A stretch of DNA of 64,000 nt from Conus ventricosus (GCA_018398815.1 CM031614.1:52641767-52705766); one strand, 5' to 3'. Positions 39,296 to 50,453 are shown, numbered from the stretch's first letter. Numbers and translations: made by a program. Notes: generated by a model not told the origin, from the sequence alone.

Positions 39296-39877
39296 GGTGG
39301 TGAGTTTTGATGAAGGTAGATATATGCGAAGATTGTTCATGACAGTAGATTGTAGTTGTGGTGAGTTTTGGTGAAGGTAGATTGGGGAGATTGTTCATGA
39401 CAGTAGATAGTAGTTGTGGTGAGTTTTGATGAAGGTAAATTGCGGAGATTGTTCATGACAGTAGATTGCAGTTGTGGTGAGTTTTGATGAAGGTAGGTTG
39501 TTGAGATTGTTCATGGCAGTAGATTGTAGTTGTGGTGAGTTTTGATGAAGGTAGGTTGTTGAGATTGTTCATGACAGTAGATTGCAGTTGTGGTGAGTTT
39601 TGATGAAGGTAGATTGTTGAGATTGTTCATGGCAGTAGATTGTAGTTGTGGTGAGTTTTGGTGAAGGTAGATTGTTGAGGTTGTTCATGGCAGTAGATTG
39701 TAGTTGTGGTGAGTTTTGGTGAAGGTAGATTGTTGAGGTTGTTCATGACAGTAGATTGTAGTTGTGGTGAGTTTTGATGAAGGTAGATTGCGGAGATTGT
39801 TTTGTGACAGTAGATTGTAGTTGTGGTGAGTTTTGGTGAAGAGAGATTGTGGAGATTGTTCATGGCTGTAGATTGTA
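39296..39877 (+). repeat. ~50-bp minisatellite, left part
   Basis: About eleven copies of a unit like GAGATTGTTCATGACAGTAG / ATTGTAGTTGTGGTGAGTTT / TGATGAAGGT. It stops at 39,877 where the CAGGGCTTAAAAT element begins, and the same unit recurs beyond that element's other end (57,093-57,148). Confidence 0.85.
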
Positions 39878-39982
39878 CAGGGCTTAAAATCCTCCTCGGA
39901 TCCGAGAAATTCCTCGGGAAGCCAGAAAATTCCTCGGGAAAAAAAATCGATTTCCTCGGGGGAAAGAAACCCGATCTAAAAC

Positions 39983-39987
39983 GCCCC
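39983..39987 (+). repeat. Polinton target-site duplication, left
   Basis: GCCCC directly precedes AGAGAACTG and recurs directly after CAGTTCTCT (55,966-55,970). Polintons usually make 6-bp duplications; here 5 bp are certain. GCCCCA is on both sides if the first A is counted as target. Confidence 0.7.
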
Positions 39988-40357
39988 AGAGAACTGTAAT
40001 ATGCCGCTTCTGGCTCACCCGCTCTCAACCGGCCTTGGCCTGGTCTCGGGCGGGCGAATCCAAAAGCGGCATATTACAGTTCTCTACTAAGCATGACTTT
40101 AATAACCAAAAAATAACGACCCTACAAACATACATACTGTGTTGGGTTGTCCGTTTTCAATACTAATTTACAAAACTTTTCAGATTTTAGTTTTTGCTTA
40201 ATCCTATGTTTTTCCTGATCATTTTCAATAACATCATTTTCACGCAAACATTCATCAAATGAGTCTCTGTCTTTCATGTGAAATAAAACTACAGTCTTTA
40301 ACTGTTCTCTAAAGTCTTTTAAAACCGAGTTATATTTTTGACATAAAATCCACACAC
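39988..40357 (+). repeat. Polinton left terminal inverted repeat
   Basis: About 370 bp, inverted copy at 55,602-55,965. Its outer 98 bp form an imperfectly looped hairpin: a 22-bp arm at 39,988-40,009 is exactly inverted at 40,064-40,085. The inner ~235 bp contain the last ~78 codons of the ATPase gene. Confidence 0.9.
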
Positions 40358-40733
40358 TTATCCCAGCATGTCTTCCACTGAAAGCCAGTTTTGACAAAGT
40401 GTTTCTCTTTTTAACTATGTCTCTTTCTGCCGAACAGTCATCTATAATAAATAGTGTCTGCGTTCCTTCAAACAATTTATTAAAGTGTTCTAAACACTCA
40501 CTCAGTTTATTGCTAGGATCAACTAAATATATGTTATCATCTGTCCAAATAAACCTTCTATCATGATATGCTTTGTTCCATTTAAGTGTTGGACAGAAAA
40601 TCACAATATGATCAAAATTATAGCGATAAACTGTTTGTAATAAGTCTAGGACAAATATTGTTTTTCCACAACCAGTCTGCCCACAAATCATTGAACAATG
40701 AGGGGATTTTATCATAAAGTTTAACTGCACCAT
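40122..40733 (-). CDS. Polinton genome-packaging ATPase (FtsK/HerA type)
   Basis: Complete 203-codon frame from an ATG at 40,733. It carries a Walker A motif, GQTGCGKT (residues 18-25), and a Walker B motif, LFIIDD (residues 94-99), as in the A32-like packaging ATPases of Polintons, adenovirus-like and giant viruses. The role by homology is pumping the genome into a capsid using ATP. Residues ~126-203 lie in the left TIR, and a diverged copy of that segment sits in the right TIR. It is the left-most gene and the only large intact frame in the element. The upstream minus-strand gene ends 16 bp before it. Confidence 0.93.
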   Translation of the reverse strand: MVQLNFMIKSPHCSMICGQTGCGKTIFVLDLLQTVYRYNFDHIVIFCPTLKWNKAYHDRRFIWTDDNIYLVDPSNKLSECLEHFNKLFEGTQTLFIIDDCSAERDIVKKRNTLSKLAFSGRHAGISVWILCQKYNSVLKDFREQLKTVVLFHMKDRDSFDECLRENDVIENDQEKHRIKQKLKSEKFCKLVLKTDNPTQYVCL

Positions 40734-40749
40734 GGTTTTATAACAGAAT

Positions 40750-41608
40750 TTAATCTAATCCAGTTATTATGTTTATCATACTCTCTGTTAAAACGTGTTC
40801 AGTATAATAAAACCCTATGAGGCCTAAATGTGTAAGATTAATCCAATTCAGTTCTGTAAGATTGTTTCTATTTAAGTCAACATTGATTTTGTTACTTGTT
40901 GTTATGATCTTAATATCCTCACCATTGTGAAGAACGACGATGGTAACGTTAAGACGTTTAACGTCTAAGTTTTGCCAGCTAATATTAATTCCTTTTATAA
41001 GGACGTCACTAACGCCCACAACCCCATCCCTCTCCACATCTTTAAAGACAGAAATTTCAAATATCATTGTGAACGCATCTCCTAATTTTCTGCTTGGAAA
41101 GAACTGTAATTTTGTAGAAGCTTCCTTTAAAACCGTTTCTTTTCTGTGGAGGATGTACTGTTTTTTCCCATACGGCGTTATTTCAATCTCTTTCCGACTA
41201 TTGTCGTCCGGCATAAGACTTACATGTAAAGGGCCAGAGTTGAATGCTTTTCTGAAACTTTTTTGACGGCTAAAAAATGTAAATGGGCTTATGAATTCAA
41301 ATTTTATTTCCCATTCTAAATATGGTTCTAAGTGCCATTTGAGGTCAGGTTTTCGAACTATTTTATATTCATACTGGCCAACATTATTTGCTTCTAGATT
41401 GCGCAGTTGTTCTAGTTTAGGAAACTTTTTGCTGTCGCCAACCTCTTTACGTTTATAATCACCATCTTTTAGTGTACTCAAAACCATACAAAGCGCCTAT
41501 CTCACCATTCTGTTCAAAGTCCGCAACGTCTGCAAGGTCTTTTAATTCTAAAGTTATACACCTTACAGGCGCTAATGTAACTCCTGGTTCTTCTGGCCCA
41601 CGCGACAT
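40750..41608 (-). CDS. Polinton protein of unknown function, frameshifted
   Basis: A 245-codon frame (40,750-41,487) is preceded in another frame by ~40 codons from an ATG at 41,608 (starts MSRGPEEPG). A single-base change at the A-run near 41,470 would join them, so the start at 41,487 is probably an artefact. The protein is mixed alpha/beta with many N-(L/I)-T stretches (NLTELNWINLTHLGL near the C-terminus). I do not recognise it. Its position between a putative structural gene and the ATPase suggests a virion role, e.g. a minor capsid protein; that is inference. Confidence 0.6.
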
Positions 41609-41623
41609 TTTTAGAACAACTTA

Positions 41624-42249
41624 TTATTTTATTTCTAAAATAATGTGTAGGTTATCACATTTCACAACTTTTCCTGCTTTGTCTGCAATTTTTAAATTAA
41701 ATGATCCGACCCTTCCGCAAACTAATCTTTTAAACTGTAAATTAGGGAATTGTATAATTTCATAATCGCAATATGCAGCTTTCCCTGATGGAAGAGCTCT
41801 TAAAACAGTTGAGGGCCTTCCATCATATAAGTTTTCATCAGTGCTAGCTCGTCTAAATGAACATAGAGTAATGAATGTAATGCAAGATTAAGCGGACTTT
41901 CCCCCTCATAAGTAGTTTTGCTCGGTGTAACTCTAAATCTATGAACAGGCTGATTGGCAGTTGTAAAGCCTAACATTTTAGCTAGCTCTACATCAAAAAG
42001 GTAATGTACTACTTCTTTTTCAGGTTTGAATGATAACATTGTTTTCAGATTTGCATTGTTAAGTTTGAGAGTAATGTCGAAGTTACTCATTGCTTCTTTT
42101 AGTGAGCAAAACCCGTAATAACCATCAGGTATGGTTAACTGGCTAACTAAAGTTCCTGCATTATTAAATTTTTTAATCTTATTATTCTCCTTGGATTCAC
42201 TAATATTAAACCATACGACTTTGTAGAATATTTCATGAAGCGCAACCAT
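41624..42249 (-). CDS. Polinton putative minor structural protein, frameshifted
   Basis: Readable from an ATG at 42,249 for ~150 codons, then a shift near 41,815 leads into a second segment ending LHIILEIK at 41,624. Order of features: TIPDGYYGFCSLKEAM, then an LGF motif, an LALHSLLYVHLD stretch, and a C-terminal FNLKIADKAGKVV segment. This layout (extended N-terminal arm, LGF motif, V..FNLKI.D..G C-terminus) resembles a recurrent Polinton protein often annotated as uncharacterised. A structural role is inferred. Confidence 0.55.
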
Positions 42250-42344
42250 TCTGCTTCCGCAATTGTTATTAATAGCATGTTTCTAAAAACGAAGGACGGT
42301 CTTGAGTTGTTATTGTTACAAACATTTTTTAAAACAAATTAAAA
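42250..42344. promoter_or_regulatory. Spacer between head-to-head Polinton genes
   Basis: 95 bp of A/T-rich DNA separate the ATGs of the minus gene ending at 42,249 and the plus gene starting at 42,345. It must hold both promoters if each gene is transcribed separately. No TATA box is assigned. Confidence 0.4.
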
Positions 42345-43531
42345 ATGGGTGCATTCAAATATACTGATGCAAAATATTCTGTTGGGCCGCACTACATCTT
42401 AAAAATATAACAACTGATACTCTTGACATTGCTGTGACCCAGACTGACACTTTTCATAAAAAGGTTAGTACTCCATTGGACAAATATCTTAACCCCCTAT
42501 TAAAAAAGACTACATCGCAAAAGTGTGGTTTAGTCATCCGATGCAGTTTTTATCAGAACCAGTTAAACTTTGCTGTGTTTTGTGCAACAACTGGGAGTGG
42601 AGTGTCGTATGCTGATCATTTAAATCATCCTGATCCTTTGGTGAGGTCAGTGTATAGATTTCATTTTTATTACACCTTCAGACGTATTTTAACTGAACTG
42701 CAAGCGCCATTACAAATGACAAACCGTTAATCCATTCAGCAACAGAATAGATATGAAGGCTTTTGAAAGGATCTGTAACGAATTCATATTAATGTTAAGA
42801 CAGACTTTAGACAAAAGTTGGACCGCAATCATGGCTTAGGCACCCCTTATTTTGGGGCGTGCACAGAAAGTATAACTATGACTGGAATCCTCCTTACACA
42901 TCTTTCTCTTCAGGCACAGCTGTTCACCTCGGGTCCATAGAGCAAGAGCATAAAACAGCATGGACAACATTTATCTTAGACACTTCTAAGGGCCTAACTA
43001 AGCGGGAATAGAACGAATATAACGACTCTATTCGTACTTACGTTTGGTGTTTGCTAGGTTCGCAAGACACAAACGAGATCGAGCATAACTGATCCTTCTA
43101 CTGGCTTTGACGCACAAAAACAATACTTAGCAAATTTTAGAGGACGCCATTAATTCTACAGTTGATTACCTTCAAGTATTAAAAGATACCAACATGTTTT
43201 ACAATACGCAAGATCGAAAGTAGACTTTGCTGTTGGCACTGGTTTATACATGCTGCCTTCTGACCTCAGACTCCAGATAGGCACAATAATGAACTACAAA
43301 CAATGAAATTCTTGTTGCAGGAAATGAACAGAAGGTTGGACAAAACGACATAAATTCTGAGCCAGTAATATTGCAAGCAGTAAACAAACACCCAAGAATA
43401 AGTCATCCAATCCCCGTGGTCCAAAGCCGAAGACCGTTAAAAAAAATAATGACCATGAATATGAAAAGACAGCACTTGTTCTTGGATTAACTGGCCTAGG
43501 ATTACTTGGTCTTTATTTTACTAAAAATTAA
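42345..43531 (+). CDS. Recurrent Polinton protein, several frameshifts, C-terminal membrane segment
   Basis: Starts MGAFKYTDAKY at 42,345; an early shift leads into the frame at 42,434-42,730, then further shifts. Recognisable landmarks include LDKYLNPLLKK, VRSVYRFHFYYTFRRIL, KAFERICNEF, DAQKQYLANF and KVDFAVGTGLYMLPSDLRLQIG, ending in a hydrophobic ALVLGLTGLGLLGLYFT helix just before the stop. I recognise this motif set from Polinton elements of marine animals but know no function; a structural or membrane-associated virion role is inferred. The 3' end overlaps the converging minus gene by 30 bp. Confidence 0.65.
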
Positions 43532-44676
43532 CCCGACTATTAAGAGAACTAATGTCCATAAGTGCTCAGCCATAAAGCCAACTACTTTGCCTGCAGTAGA
43601 CAAAAGCCAGCTAACAACACCCCCTAATATACCTGGTAAAGCATCCACGGCTTTACCGGCTAATTTTTTTAATAAACCCGCAAGATGATCAAGCTGTTTT
43701 TTTACCCATGATTTATCAGGTGGATGGCGATGGCGATGGAGGCACTGACCCAGCACCACCGCCGCCTGTAATAGCCATCACAGTGTACTTATTGCAAATC
43801 CTAAGGCCGTTATAACGCTTACTAATGTGACTCCTTGCTCTCTAAACAGTGTTCTTATTCTTTCTGCTAGTGTTGTGTCTTCATATAAAATTCTTTGGAT
43901 AGTTTCTCTTATTCTGCTCACTTGAGTTTGCAATGTTCTCGGTTAGTAGACAACGCTTCTAGTCTTGCTGATCTCTCTTGTTCAAGATCTTTTAGTCTTT
44001 GGGTTATTCTTTCTTTAATATCATGCCCTAAGTTGGGTCATCAGCCTAACGAGTTTTTCTTTTTTCTTTTTTATATGCTCATCTAGTTCACCTAGTTTTG
44101 CTAAATTGTTTGTTATTCGCCTCTGATGCTTCTCAAAGCATGATCAAGGGCCGTTATTTCTCGCATGGGTAGCGGGGGGTCGTGTATAGTTTTTAATGCT
44201 GTTTCTTCTGAAAAATGGTTTCTGCTTGCATTACTTTGTCTGCTGTTTGACTTAAATCTTGAAGTTCCATGTTTTGTTATTTGGCTATCTGTTGGGAGTT
44301 CTTGTTGTATGTTTTGAAGTTTAGCAACTGCCTCCGCTCTTAATTTCGGTCTAACAATGCCAAGGCGATTTTGATCGGCCACTCTAAGTCTTTGTCTAAT
44401 TGTATTCATGCCTACAAACTTTGATGGGTCTCGTTTATCTGTAAGCCGAACAAGTTGTCCTTGATCGTTTTTCACAAACAAATGGCCTTTTTTATCTACA
44501 TCAAAATCAATAGGAAAATCGGGGGTTCTAGGCCTAGACTTTTGTTAAAATGAGTCAACCTTACTTAATGTTAATTCATTCAACAGTGAGGTCGTTGAGC
44601 GATGCTGTGTCATTTCACTCATGTCGTCTCCAGGATCAAAAACATCATAATCTTCTTCACCTTCAATGCCTGCCAT
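43502..44676 (-). CDS. Polinton coiled-coil and membrane-active-like protein, frameshifted
   Basis: One ~390-codon gene in pieces. It starts MAGIEGEEDYDVFDPG (ATG at 44,676), passes through 44,113-44,481 (basic, ending MREITALDHALRSIRG), then a coiled coil (ERITQRLKDLEQERSARLEAL), a LAERIRTLFREQGVTLVSV segment, a Gly/Pro linker and the C-terminal piece at 43,502-43,759. The last ~70 residues hold three amphipathic or hydrophobic helices (LAGLLKKLAGKAVDALPGIL; WLLSTAGKVVGFMAEHLW; TLVLLIVGLIF). This architecture recurs in cnidarian and other marine Polintons. Membrane disruption or virion-core packing is a reasonable but untested role. Confidence 0.75.
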
Positions 44677-44714
44677 GTTTCTTTAATAAAACTTTTTATT
44701 TTGTTTTATAAAAA
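44677..44714. promoter_or_regulatory. 38-bp spacer between head-to-head Polinton genes
   Basis: A/T-rich spacer between the ATG of the coiled-coil protein (minus) and that of the major capsid protein (plus). Any promoter elements must lie here or within the coding sequences. Confidence 0.35.
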
Positions 44715-45981
44715 ATGTCACAAACATATGGCTCGATTCTTGACCCGCATAGAAGACTGAAAGAACCCTTTGGCGTGAGGGAAATAAGCGGAATAATTAC
44801 TGTTCCAAATAATCCATCTACTATTGATGCGGATCAAATTCTTACTGTCAAATTTCCAGACTAGGAGCGGATGAAGTGATTGTGCCAGGCTCTTGCGCGT
44901 CTTACTTTCAAAATAGAACTCGCTTCAGAAACAGACCCAAACAGGACAGTTGTCCAGAATTTGGGGCGGGCAATCGTTAAGAAAATTGCTATAAAACTTG
45001 AGGGACATAAATATTTTCTTTACATAATGCAGACATATTTTTAACCTATTCTGATCTATGGCTAACCGGGGACGAAAGAGCTGATCTTGCGTTTCAAGGA
45101 ATCGAAAATGAAGAAGCACTAAAACACAGAATAGGCGCCGCAGATGCTAAAGACGGCAAAAGGTTTGTAGCCGTAAGTTATGCGTATGGAAATCGCTTTT
45201 TCATACCCCTAGATTTTGAGTTGTTAAAAGCGCATGCTCCATACTTTCAAGGAGCATTAAAAGACAGATTGTCATATGAACTAACTTTAATGACTACAAA
45301 CGGGTTATCGATCATCAGACACCGAAGCAAAGTACAGCATTTCTGACATCTCGTTAGAGTTTGACGTTGTTAGCAACCCTAATTTAGCAAGGCTAATTGA
45401 GCAACATATCAGTCAAAATTAGCAATATATTACGAAAGAGTGATTCTTCATTCTAAATATCCTAAAAGCAGGGCAGACACTATATGGAATTTCAGTTTTA
45501 GTGCCACAGCAAGATCGCTTAAAGGTATTTTATTGCTGTGTGAAGATGAAGGACCATTCGAAAGACAAACTGAAAATTTTGTTAATCCTAAAATAACGAA
45601 AGTGCAATGTACAATTGAGGGTAGTCCTAACCAAATCTACGCTAGCGGGCTTAAACCTTATCAGCATTTTGATGAAATAAGAAAACTGTTTGGAGGCGGG
45701 AGGTGTAGAAATCCGACAGTGTTGACCTTGTATCTAAAGATCTGCATCTTCACAGTGTTAGACTTGATCATTATTTAACAACGAAATACGGTTTATGGAT
45801 TGACCTAAGGTCAACGGAGGATAATCAGTTACATGGAAGCGGGAGAAAACGTTAGAGACATAATAAACATTCAAATTGATAAAGAAAATGATGTCGATAA
45901 ACCGCTTAATGTTGTTTGTTTTTAATTATGATGCGCAGCTGAATATTCAAGATAACAGATTAGAAAATAATACATTACTAA
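44715..45981 (+). CDS. Polinton major capsid protein (double jelly-roll type), frameshifted
   Basis: Starts MSQTYGSILDPHRRLKEPFG at 44,715 and runs ~420 codons with at least five single-base shifts. Landmarks: KIAIKLEGHK and DLWLTGDERADLAF in the first half, FFIPLDFELLKAHAPYFQG, ISLEFDVV, SLKGILLLCEDEG, NPKITKVQCTIEG, LTTKYGLWIDLRST and HGSGR near the C-terminus. This order matches Polinton major capsid proteins, which by published structure prediction adopt the hexon-like double jelly-roll and would build the icosahedral shell. Assignment is from motif recognition; the fold cannot be seen directly. Confidence 0.85.
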
Positions 45982-46005
45982 ATTATTTTTTCATTTTTAA
46001 AAAGC

Positions 46006-46634
46006 ATGCCCACTCAAATTTATCCAAATGTGCCTACAGAACGGAGTCGCCAAGAGAAGAGATAGTAGAACCCCCGGCATAAAACCTTTAGATTAACCAA
46101 CATTACACAAATGCAACAAGTACTAGAGCAGGACCTTTCAAAATACAGCAAAACCAAACGAAGGTATTCTGCTGTCTTTAATGCTGTTACCTATGTTAAT
46201 ACTGGAGCATCGACTATAAGCGCTGTATCGGCAGGAACGAGTGTTGGCCTTTTAGCAACAGGCGTAGGTGCACCGGCAGCTTTACCTCTAGGCGGTTTGT
46301 CTTTAGCTCTTGGCCTATGTTCTTAGGTGTAGGTGCTGCTAGCAAAAAAATAGAAACTAAACTCCAAAAGCACACAGCTATGGTTCAACTAATAACAGCT
46401 AAACTTAGTTCCTTCAAGCTGATTATAAATAAAGCGCTAGCTGACTCAAACATTACGGATGAAGAATTTAGTCGTTTACAGGCCGATTTTGATGACTACA
46501 AAAGACAAAAGTTTGATCTTCAAAGAAAGGCGAGGACAAGTTTTTCTCAACAGCCAGACCCCGAGCAGATAAAAAAGGAATGCTTAAAAAAAGTAAACGA
46601 AACATTAAACTCTGTTCTAAACAGCTCACATTAA
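46006..46634 (+). CDS. Recurrent Polinton membrane protein, frameshifted
   Basis: Starts MPTQIYPNVPTERSRQ at 46,006. After a shift near 46,055 comes TPGIKPFRLTNITQMQQVLEQ (numbering uncertain), then a Gly/Ala-rich hydrophobic hairpin (SAVSAGTSVGLLATGVGAP..LGGLSLALG), a second shift near 46,315 and a polar helical domain with ADSNITDEEFSRLQ, ending at 46,634. The membrane hairpin followed by a helical tail is a familiar Polinton arrangement. Possible roles include an internal virion membrane or lysis-type function; none is established. Confidence 0.65.
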
Positions 46635-46754
46635 CAACCCCAAGGGCGTTTATACTTTAGTTTATGAGTCCAAGCACAAAAAGACCGTTGATATTGATTA
46701 ATTATTTTTTTTTTTAATTTAAATAAATATTTTGAGTTAGAAAAGAAACTCAGC

Positions 46755-46971
46755 ATGGATAAATTATATGAAGGACCAGACGAAATTTTTTGAAGCAATG
46801 CAAGAAGATTTATCAAGAGCACTAAATGATATTGATTTAGAAGTCATTAATCCAGCAAGCGTACAGGCAAGTGTTGCTCATGCTATTTCTCAAGTTCCGG
46901 GTAAACTAACAATAGACCCACCAGTTAAAGTAATGTTAGCTGTTTTAATCGACTATGTAAACAATAAATGA
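46755..46971 (+). CDS. Small conserved Polinton protein, ~72 codons, one frameshift
   Basis: Starts MDKLYEGPDEIF at 46,755; a shift at the T-run near 46,785 joins the clean frame ending KVMLAVLIDYVNNK at 46,971. Acidic N-terminus, helical C-terminus. It lies directly before the polymerase, a position where small proteins of this sort recur in related elements. Function unknown. Confidence 0.55.
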
Positions 46972-46974
46972 AGA

Positions 46975-49900
46975 AAATCTAGAAGTCTGGTCTCAACTAA
47001 ACAGCAGTTATTCTTTGTAATAATGACTTAACGCCCGGTTGGGCAGACGAACTGCTTACACAGTTTGTTTGTGGCCGCTGAAGAAGCCAAAATGAGAGGC
47101 TCTGGTTGGTCAGAGGGCGAAGTCCTAGAGATCAGATTAAAACAGGCTAAGTATGAGCCTATTGTAGGCAAATCTTACATTCCACTACCTCCAGCATTAG
47201 TCGCAAAAAAAAGCAGTTCTAACATAAAGAATACAGACAACAAATGTTCATGTGGTGTGTTCTCGCAAGGTTGCATCACGTTGCTAAAAACGCAGAGAGA
47301 GTATCTAACTATGAACCTTACATCAATGATCTTAACTTTAGTGGGTGTCCTTTCCTGTTAGCGTGGATTCCATTGATCAGTTTGAAGAAAAAAACAAACC
47401 AATAACTGTTAATGTATACACATGGGATGAGGAAACAAAATCTACTACCCATTAAGTGTCCAAGAACAGCCCAACAATTGGCGATCCAGACAAAAATCAT
47501 GTTGACTTACTGCTGATGTTTTCACCAGCGGGGTACCGCATTACACATTGATACGAACAATGAGTAGATTATTGCGGCATACTTCAAAGCATTACCATAA
47601 ACAAGAATTCTGCAGAAAATGTTTAACAAGAATTCCATCTTTTTAAAGCGGCAAGTGAACATAAGAAACACTGAAATCGGCCCAGTTGACTGTAATACAG
47701 AACTAATTACGCCCCCAGAAGGCAGTAAAGTTAGTTTTAAGAACTGGAAAAAACTGCAAAATCTCCATATGTTGTTTACGCAGACTTCGAATCACTCATT
47801 GTTCCTTATGAAGGGCCAGCGCCACAAAAACTTCGAAAAACAGTCTTATGAGTAATCATCAGATTTGTTCATTTGCCTTCATTATTGTTAGGTCGCATGG
47901 CGCTCATTCAACGCCAGAATTATATAGAGGACCAGATGCGGCTAGAAGATTTTTACAGCGCATGCAGCAAGTGCGTAATGATTGTTCTAATAATCTAAAA
48001 CTTATCTGAAATCATAATGACGCCCGAAGACCAAGAACAGTATGACTCAGCCACACATTGTTGGATTTGTGTTTAGAACTCAGTGAAGAAGCCAATCCAA
48101 AAGTAAGAGACCATGATCACATTAGTGGAAGGTTCAGAGGAGCGGCGCATAACAACTGCAATCTTCAACTAAAGTTTGATCCAAAGACATGGAAGCTGCC
48201 CATCTTCTTTCATAACTTGCGAGGTTATGACTCTCATCTTATAATGAAAGCAGTAACCAACTCCTTCAGGGTAGCATGCATTGCACAATCATCAGAAAAG
48301 TACATGTGTTTCACTTTAAATAACATGTCTTTTTATGACTCTATGCAGCACATGATGGGATCATTAGAGTCACTAGCTATGTCCTTAAAGTCCTGCCCAA
48401 TAACGGAAGAATATTTTGACCCTACTCTCGTTAGAAAGGGTGTTTACCCTTATGAATACATGAACAGTTGGGAAAGGTTTGACGAAGACACACTTCCTCC
48501 TAAAGGCGCGTTCTTTTCTAGTCTTAGAGGAAAGGACATCAGTGATTCTGATTACCAGCATGCTCAAGAAGCGTGGCAGAAGTTAGAGTGTTAAACGATG
48601 GGAGACTATCATGATTCCTACTTGATGGCTGATGTATGTTTGTTGGGGGACGTCTTTGAAAAATTACAGAAAGAACTGCATGAAACATTATAGCCTGGAT
48701 CCCGCGCATTATATTTCTGCGCCCGGGATGAGTTGGGATGCTTTCTTAAAGTTTACTGGAGTACAGATTGATTTGTTGTCAGATTTACCAATGCTTCAGA
48801 TGATTGAAAACGGATTGCGTGGAGGAATTAGTATGGCGTCGCACCATTACTGTAAAGCAAACAACAAATACTGGACGACTATGATCCGAGTAAAAGGTCT
48901 AACTATCTCATGTATTTAGACGCAAACAATCTGTATGGTTGGGCTATGGCGCAATCGCTTCCATTACGCAACTTTAAAATGTACACTGGTGGTATTAAAA
49001 ACATTCAAGAATTTGTAGAACATCTGCATACTCTTACAGCTAATCGTAAAAGAGGTCTTATTCTAGAAGTTTGACTTAGAATATCCTAATGAACTCCATG
49101 ACCTGCATAATGACTATCCATTAGCAGCAGAAAGTCTAAAGATGGCAAAAAACAGAACCGCCCAAACTGTGCCTAATCTTCGAGGCAAAAAAAATTATGT
49201 CTGTCATTACAGACTTCTACAATTTTATTTAAGACATGGTTTTGAAGTTGACAGCTGTTCATCGTATAATTGCTTTTGATCAAGAACAGTTCATGAAAAA
49301 CCCTACATAATGAAGAACACTGATCTCAGAACTAAATCCACAGATGCTTCAGAAAAAGACTTTTTCAAGCTAATGAACAACAGCTGTTTTGGAAAGACTA
49401 TGGAGAATCCGCACAAGCGCCAAGAAGTTAGATTGGTCACCAAAGAGAACGAAGCAATTAAGCTGACTTCTAAACCTAATTATCAGGACTTTAGAAGATT
49501 TCATGATCAGCTTTTTGCATAATGATGAAGAAAAAGAAAGTCAAATTGGACAAACCTGTATTTATTGGGTTTACTGTTTTAGAATTATCAAAGCTTTTGA
49601 TGTTAGAATTTCTTTATGACTACTTTAAGCCCTCGTATCCAGAGTCCAGAGTACTTTACACAGATACAGATAGTTTTGTTATAAAATATCCCTACTGAAG
49701 ACATCTATAAGACATGGAATTAGAAGTAGCTAAAAGAAGCGAGTGGATGGTACGACACATCCGATTACCCTAAAGATTCGCCTTTGCATTCAATTACTAA
49801 TAAGAAGGTTTAGGAAAGATGAAGGATGAAATTATCTGGAAAGGTGATTAAGGAGTATGGGGGGTTAAGATCGAAAATGTACAGTATTTCGAGCCAGGAG

Positions 49901-50125
49901 AAAACCATTAAGAAAGAAAAGGGAATATCTCGCATGTTGTGCAGTCAAACATTTTCGCATGACAACTATAAAGAAGCATTGTTTGACAATAGACTTTTCA
50001 TCATGAAAAACGTAAAAACTGCGATCAAATCTACATGAGATCAACACAACTGTTGTAACAAAGAAGTCATAGATAGAACAAACACAAAACGGGTGTTTGT
50101 TAAACCAGAGTTTTCATATGCATAG
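46975..50125 (+). CDS. Polinton protein-primed family-B DNA polymerase, many frameshifts
   Basis: Would replicate the element. The 5' limit is approximate. N-terminal extension: YEPIVGKSYIPLPPALVAKK, then a KCFMWCVLARL-like domain and a HKQEFCRKCL zinc-like motif. Then exonuclease motif YADFES (47,776-47,793), an inserted HCWIC..VRDHDHISGRFRGAAHNNCN module (48,055-48,165) like endonuclease VII/HNH domains, polymerase motif A DANNLYGWAM (48,919-48,948), motif B LMNNSCFGKTMEN (about 49,366-49,410) and motif C YTDTDSF (49,657-49,677). The frame ends EFSYA near 50,125. Roughly ten single-base shifts and a few in-frame stops interrupt it. The closest kin are Polinton-type DNA_pol_B_2 enzymes. Confidence 0.9.
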
Positions 50126-50153
50126 GGTACTGGAGGACCGCAAAACAGGGGGT

Positions 50154-50446
50154 TTATATTTTTTCATCAACTTTATCTATAAGATCAATCATATCATCCT
50201 CCAATTCATTTAAATCTTTTCTCATGTTTGCTTGATGCGTTCGAATTTTTTTATTATTTCAAGATATTCTTTTCCCAATTTGGGGGTTTGAGTTGTAGGT
50301 GATCTGGATGGTTTTTAGCATGCATTGATTAATCTTCGAAAATGTTCCCCCAATAGCATTACACGCATCAAATGATTCCCGATCATTTTCAAGGTCTCTT
50401 CCTTTACCATTCTTGTTTCGTTCTGCACTTCCTTCTGAGCCTCCAT
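50154..50446 (-). CDS. Small Polinton protein after integrase, frameshifted
   Basis: Starts with ATG at 50,446, eight bases past the integrase stop. After an early shift the frame reads ACNAIGGTFSKINQC and later LNELEDDMIDLIDKVDEK. About 95 codons, probably helical. Not recognised; it converges on the polymerase 3' end with a gap of about 28 bp. Confidence 0.45.
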
Positions 50447-50453
50447 TTTAAAC

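Noticed and set aside
40940..41765. Plus-strand frames opposite the Polinton structural genes
   Set aside because: Antisense shadows of the minus-strand genes.
46631..46822. Minus-strand frame between two Polinton plus genes
   Set aside because: Overlaps the conserved small plus-strand gene and an A/T-rich spacer; no resemblance to known proteins.
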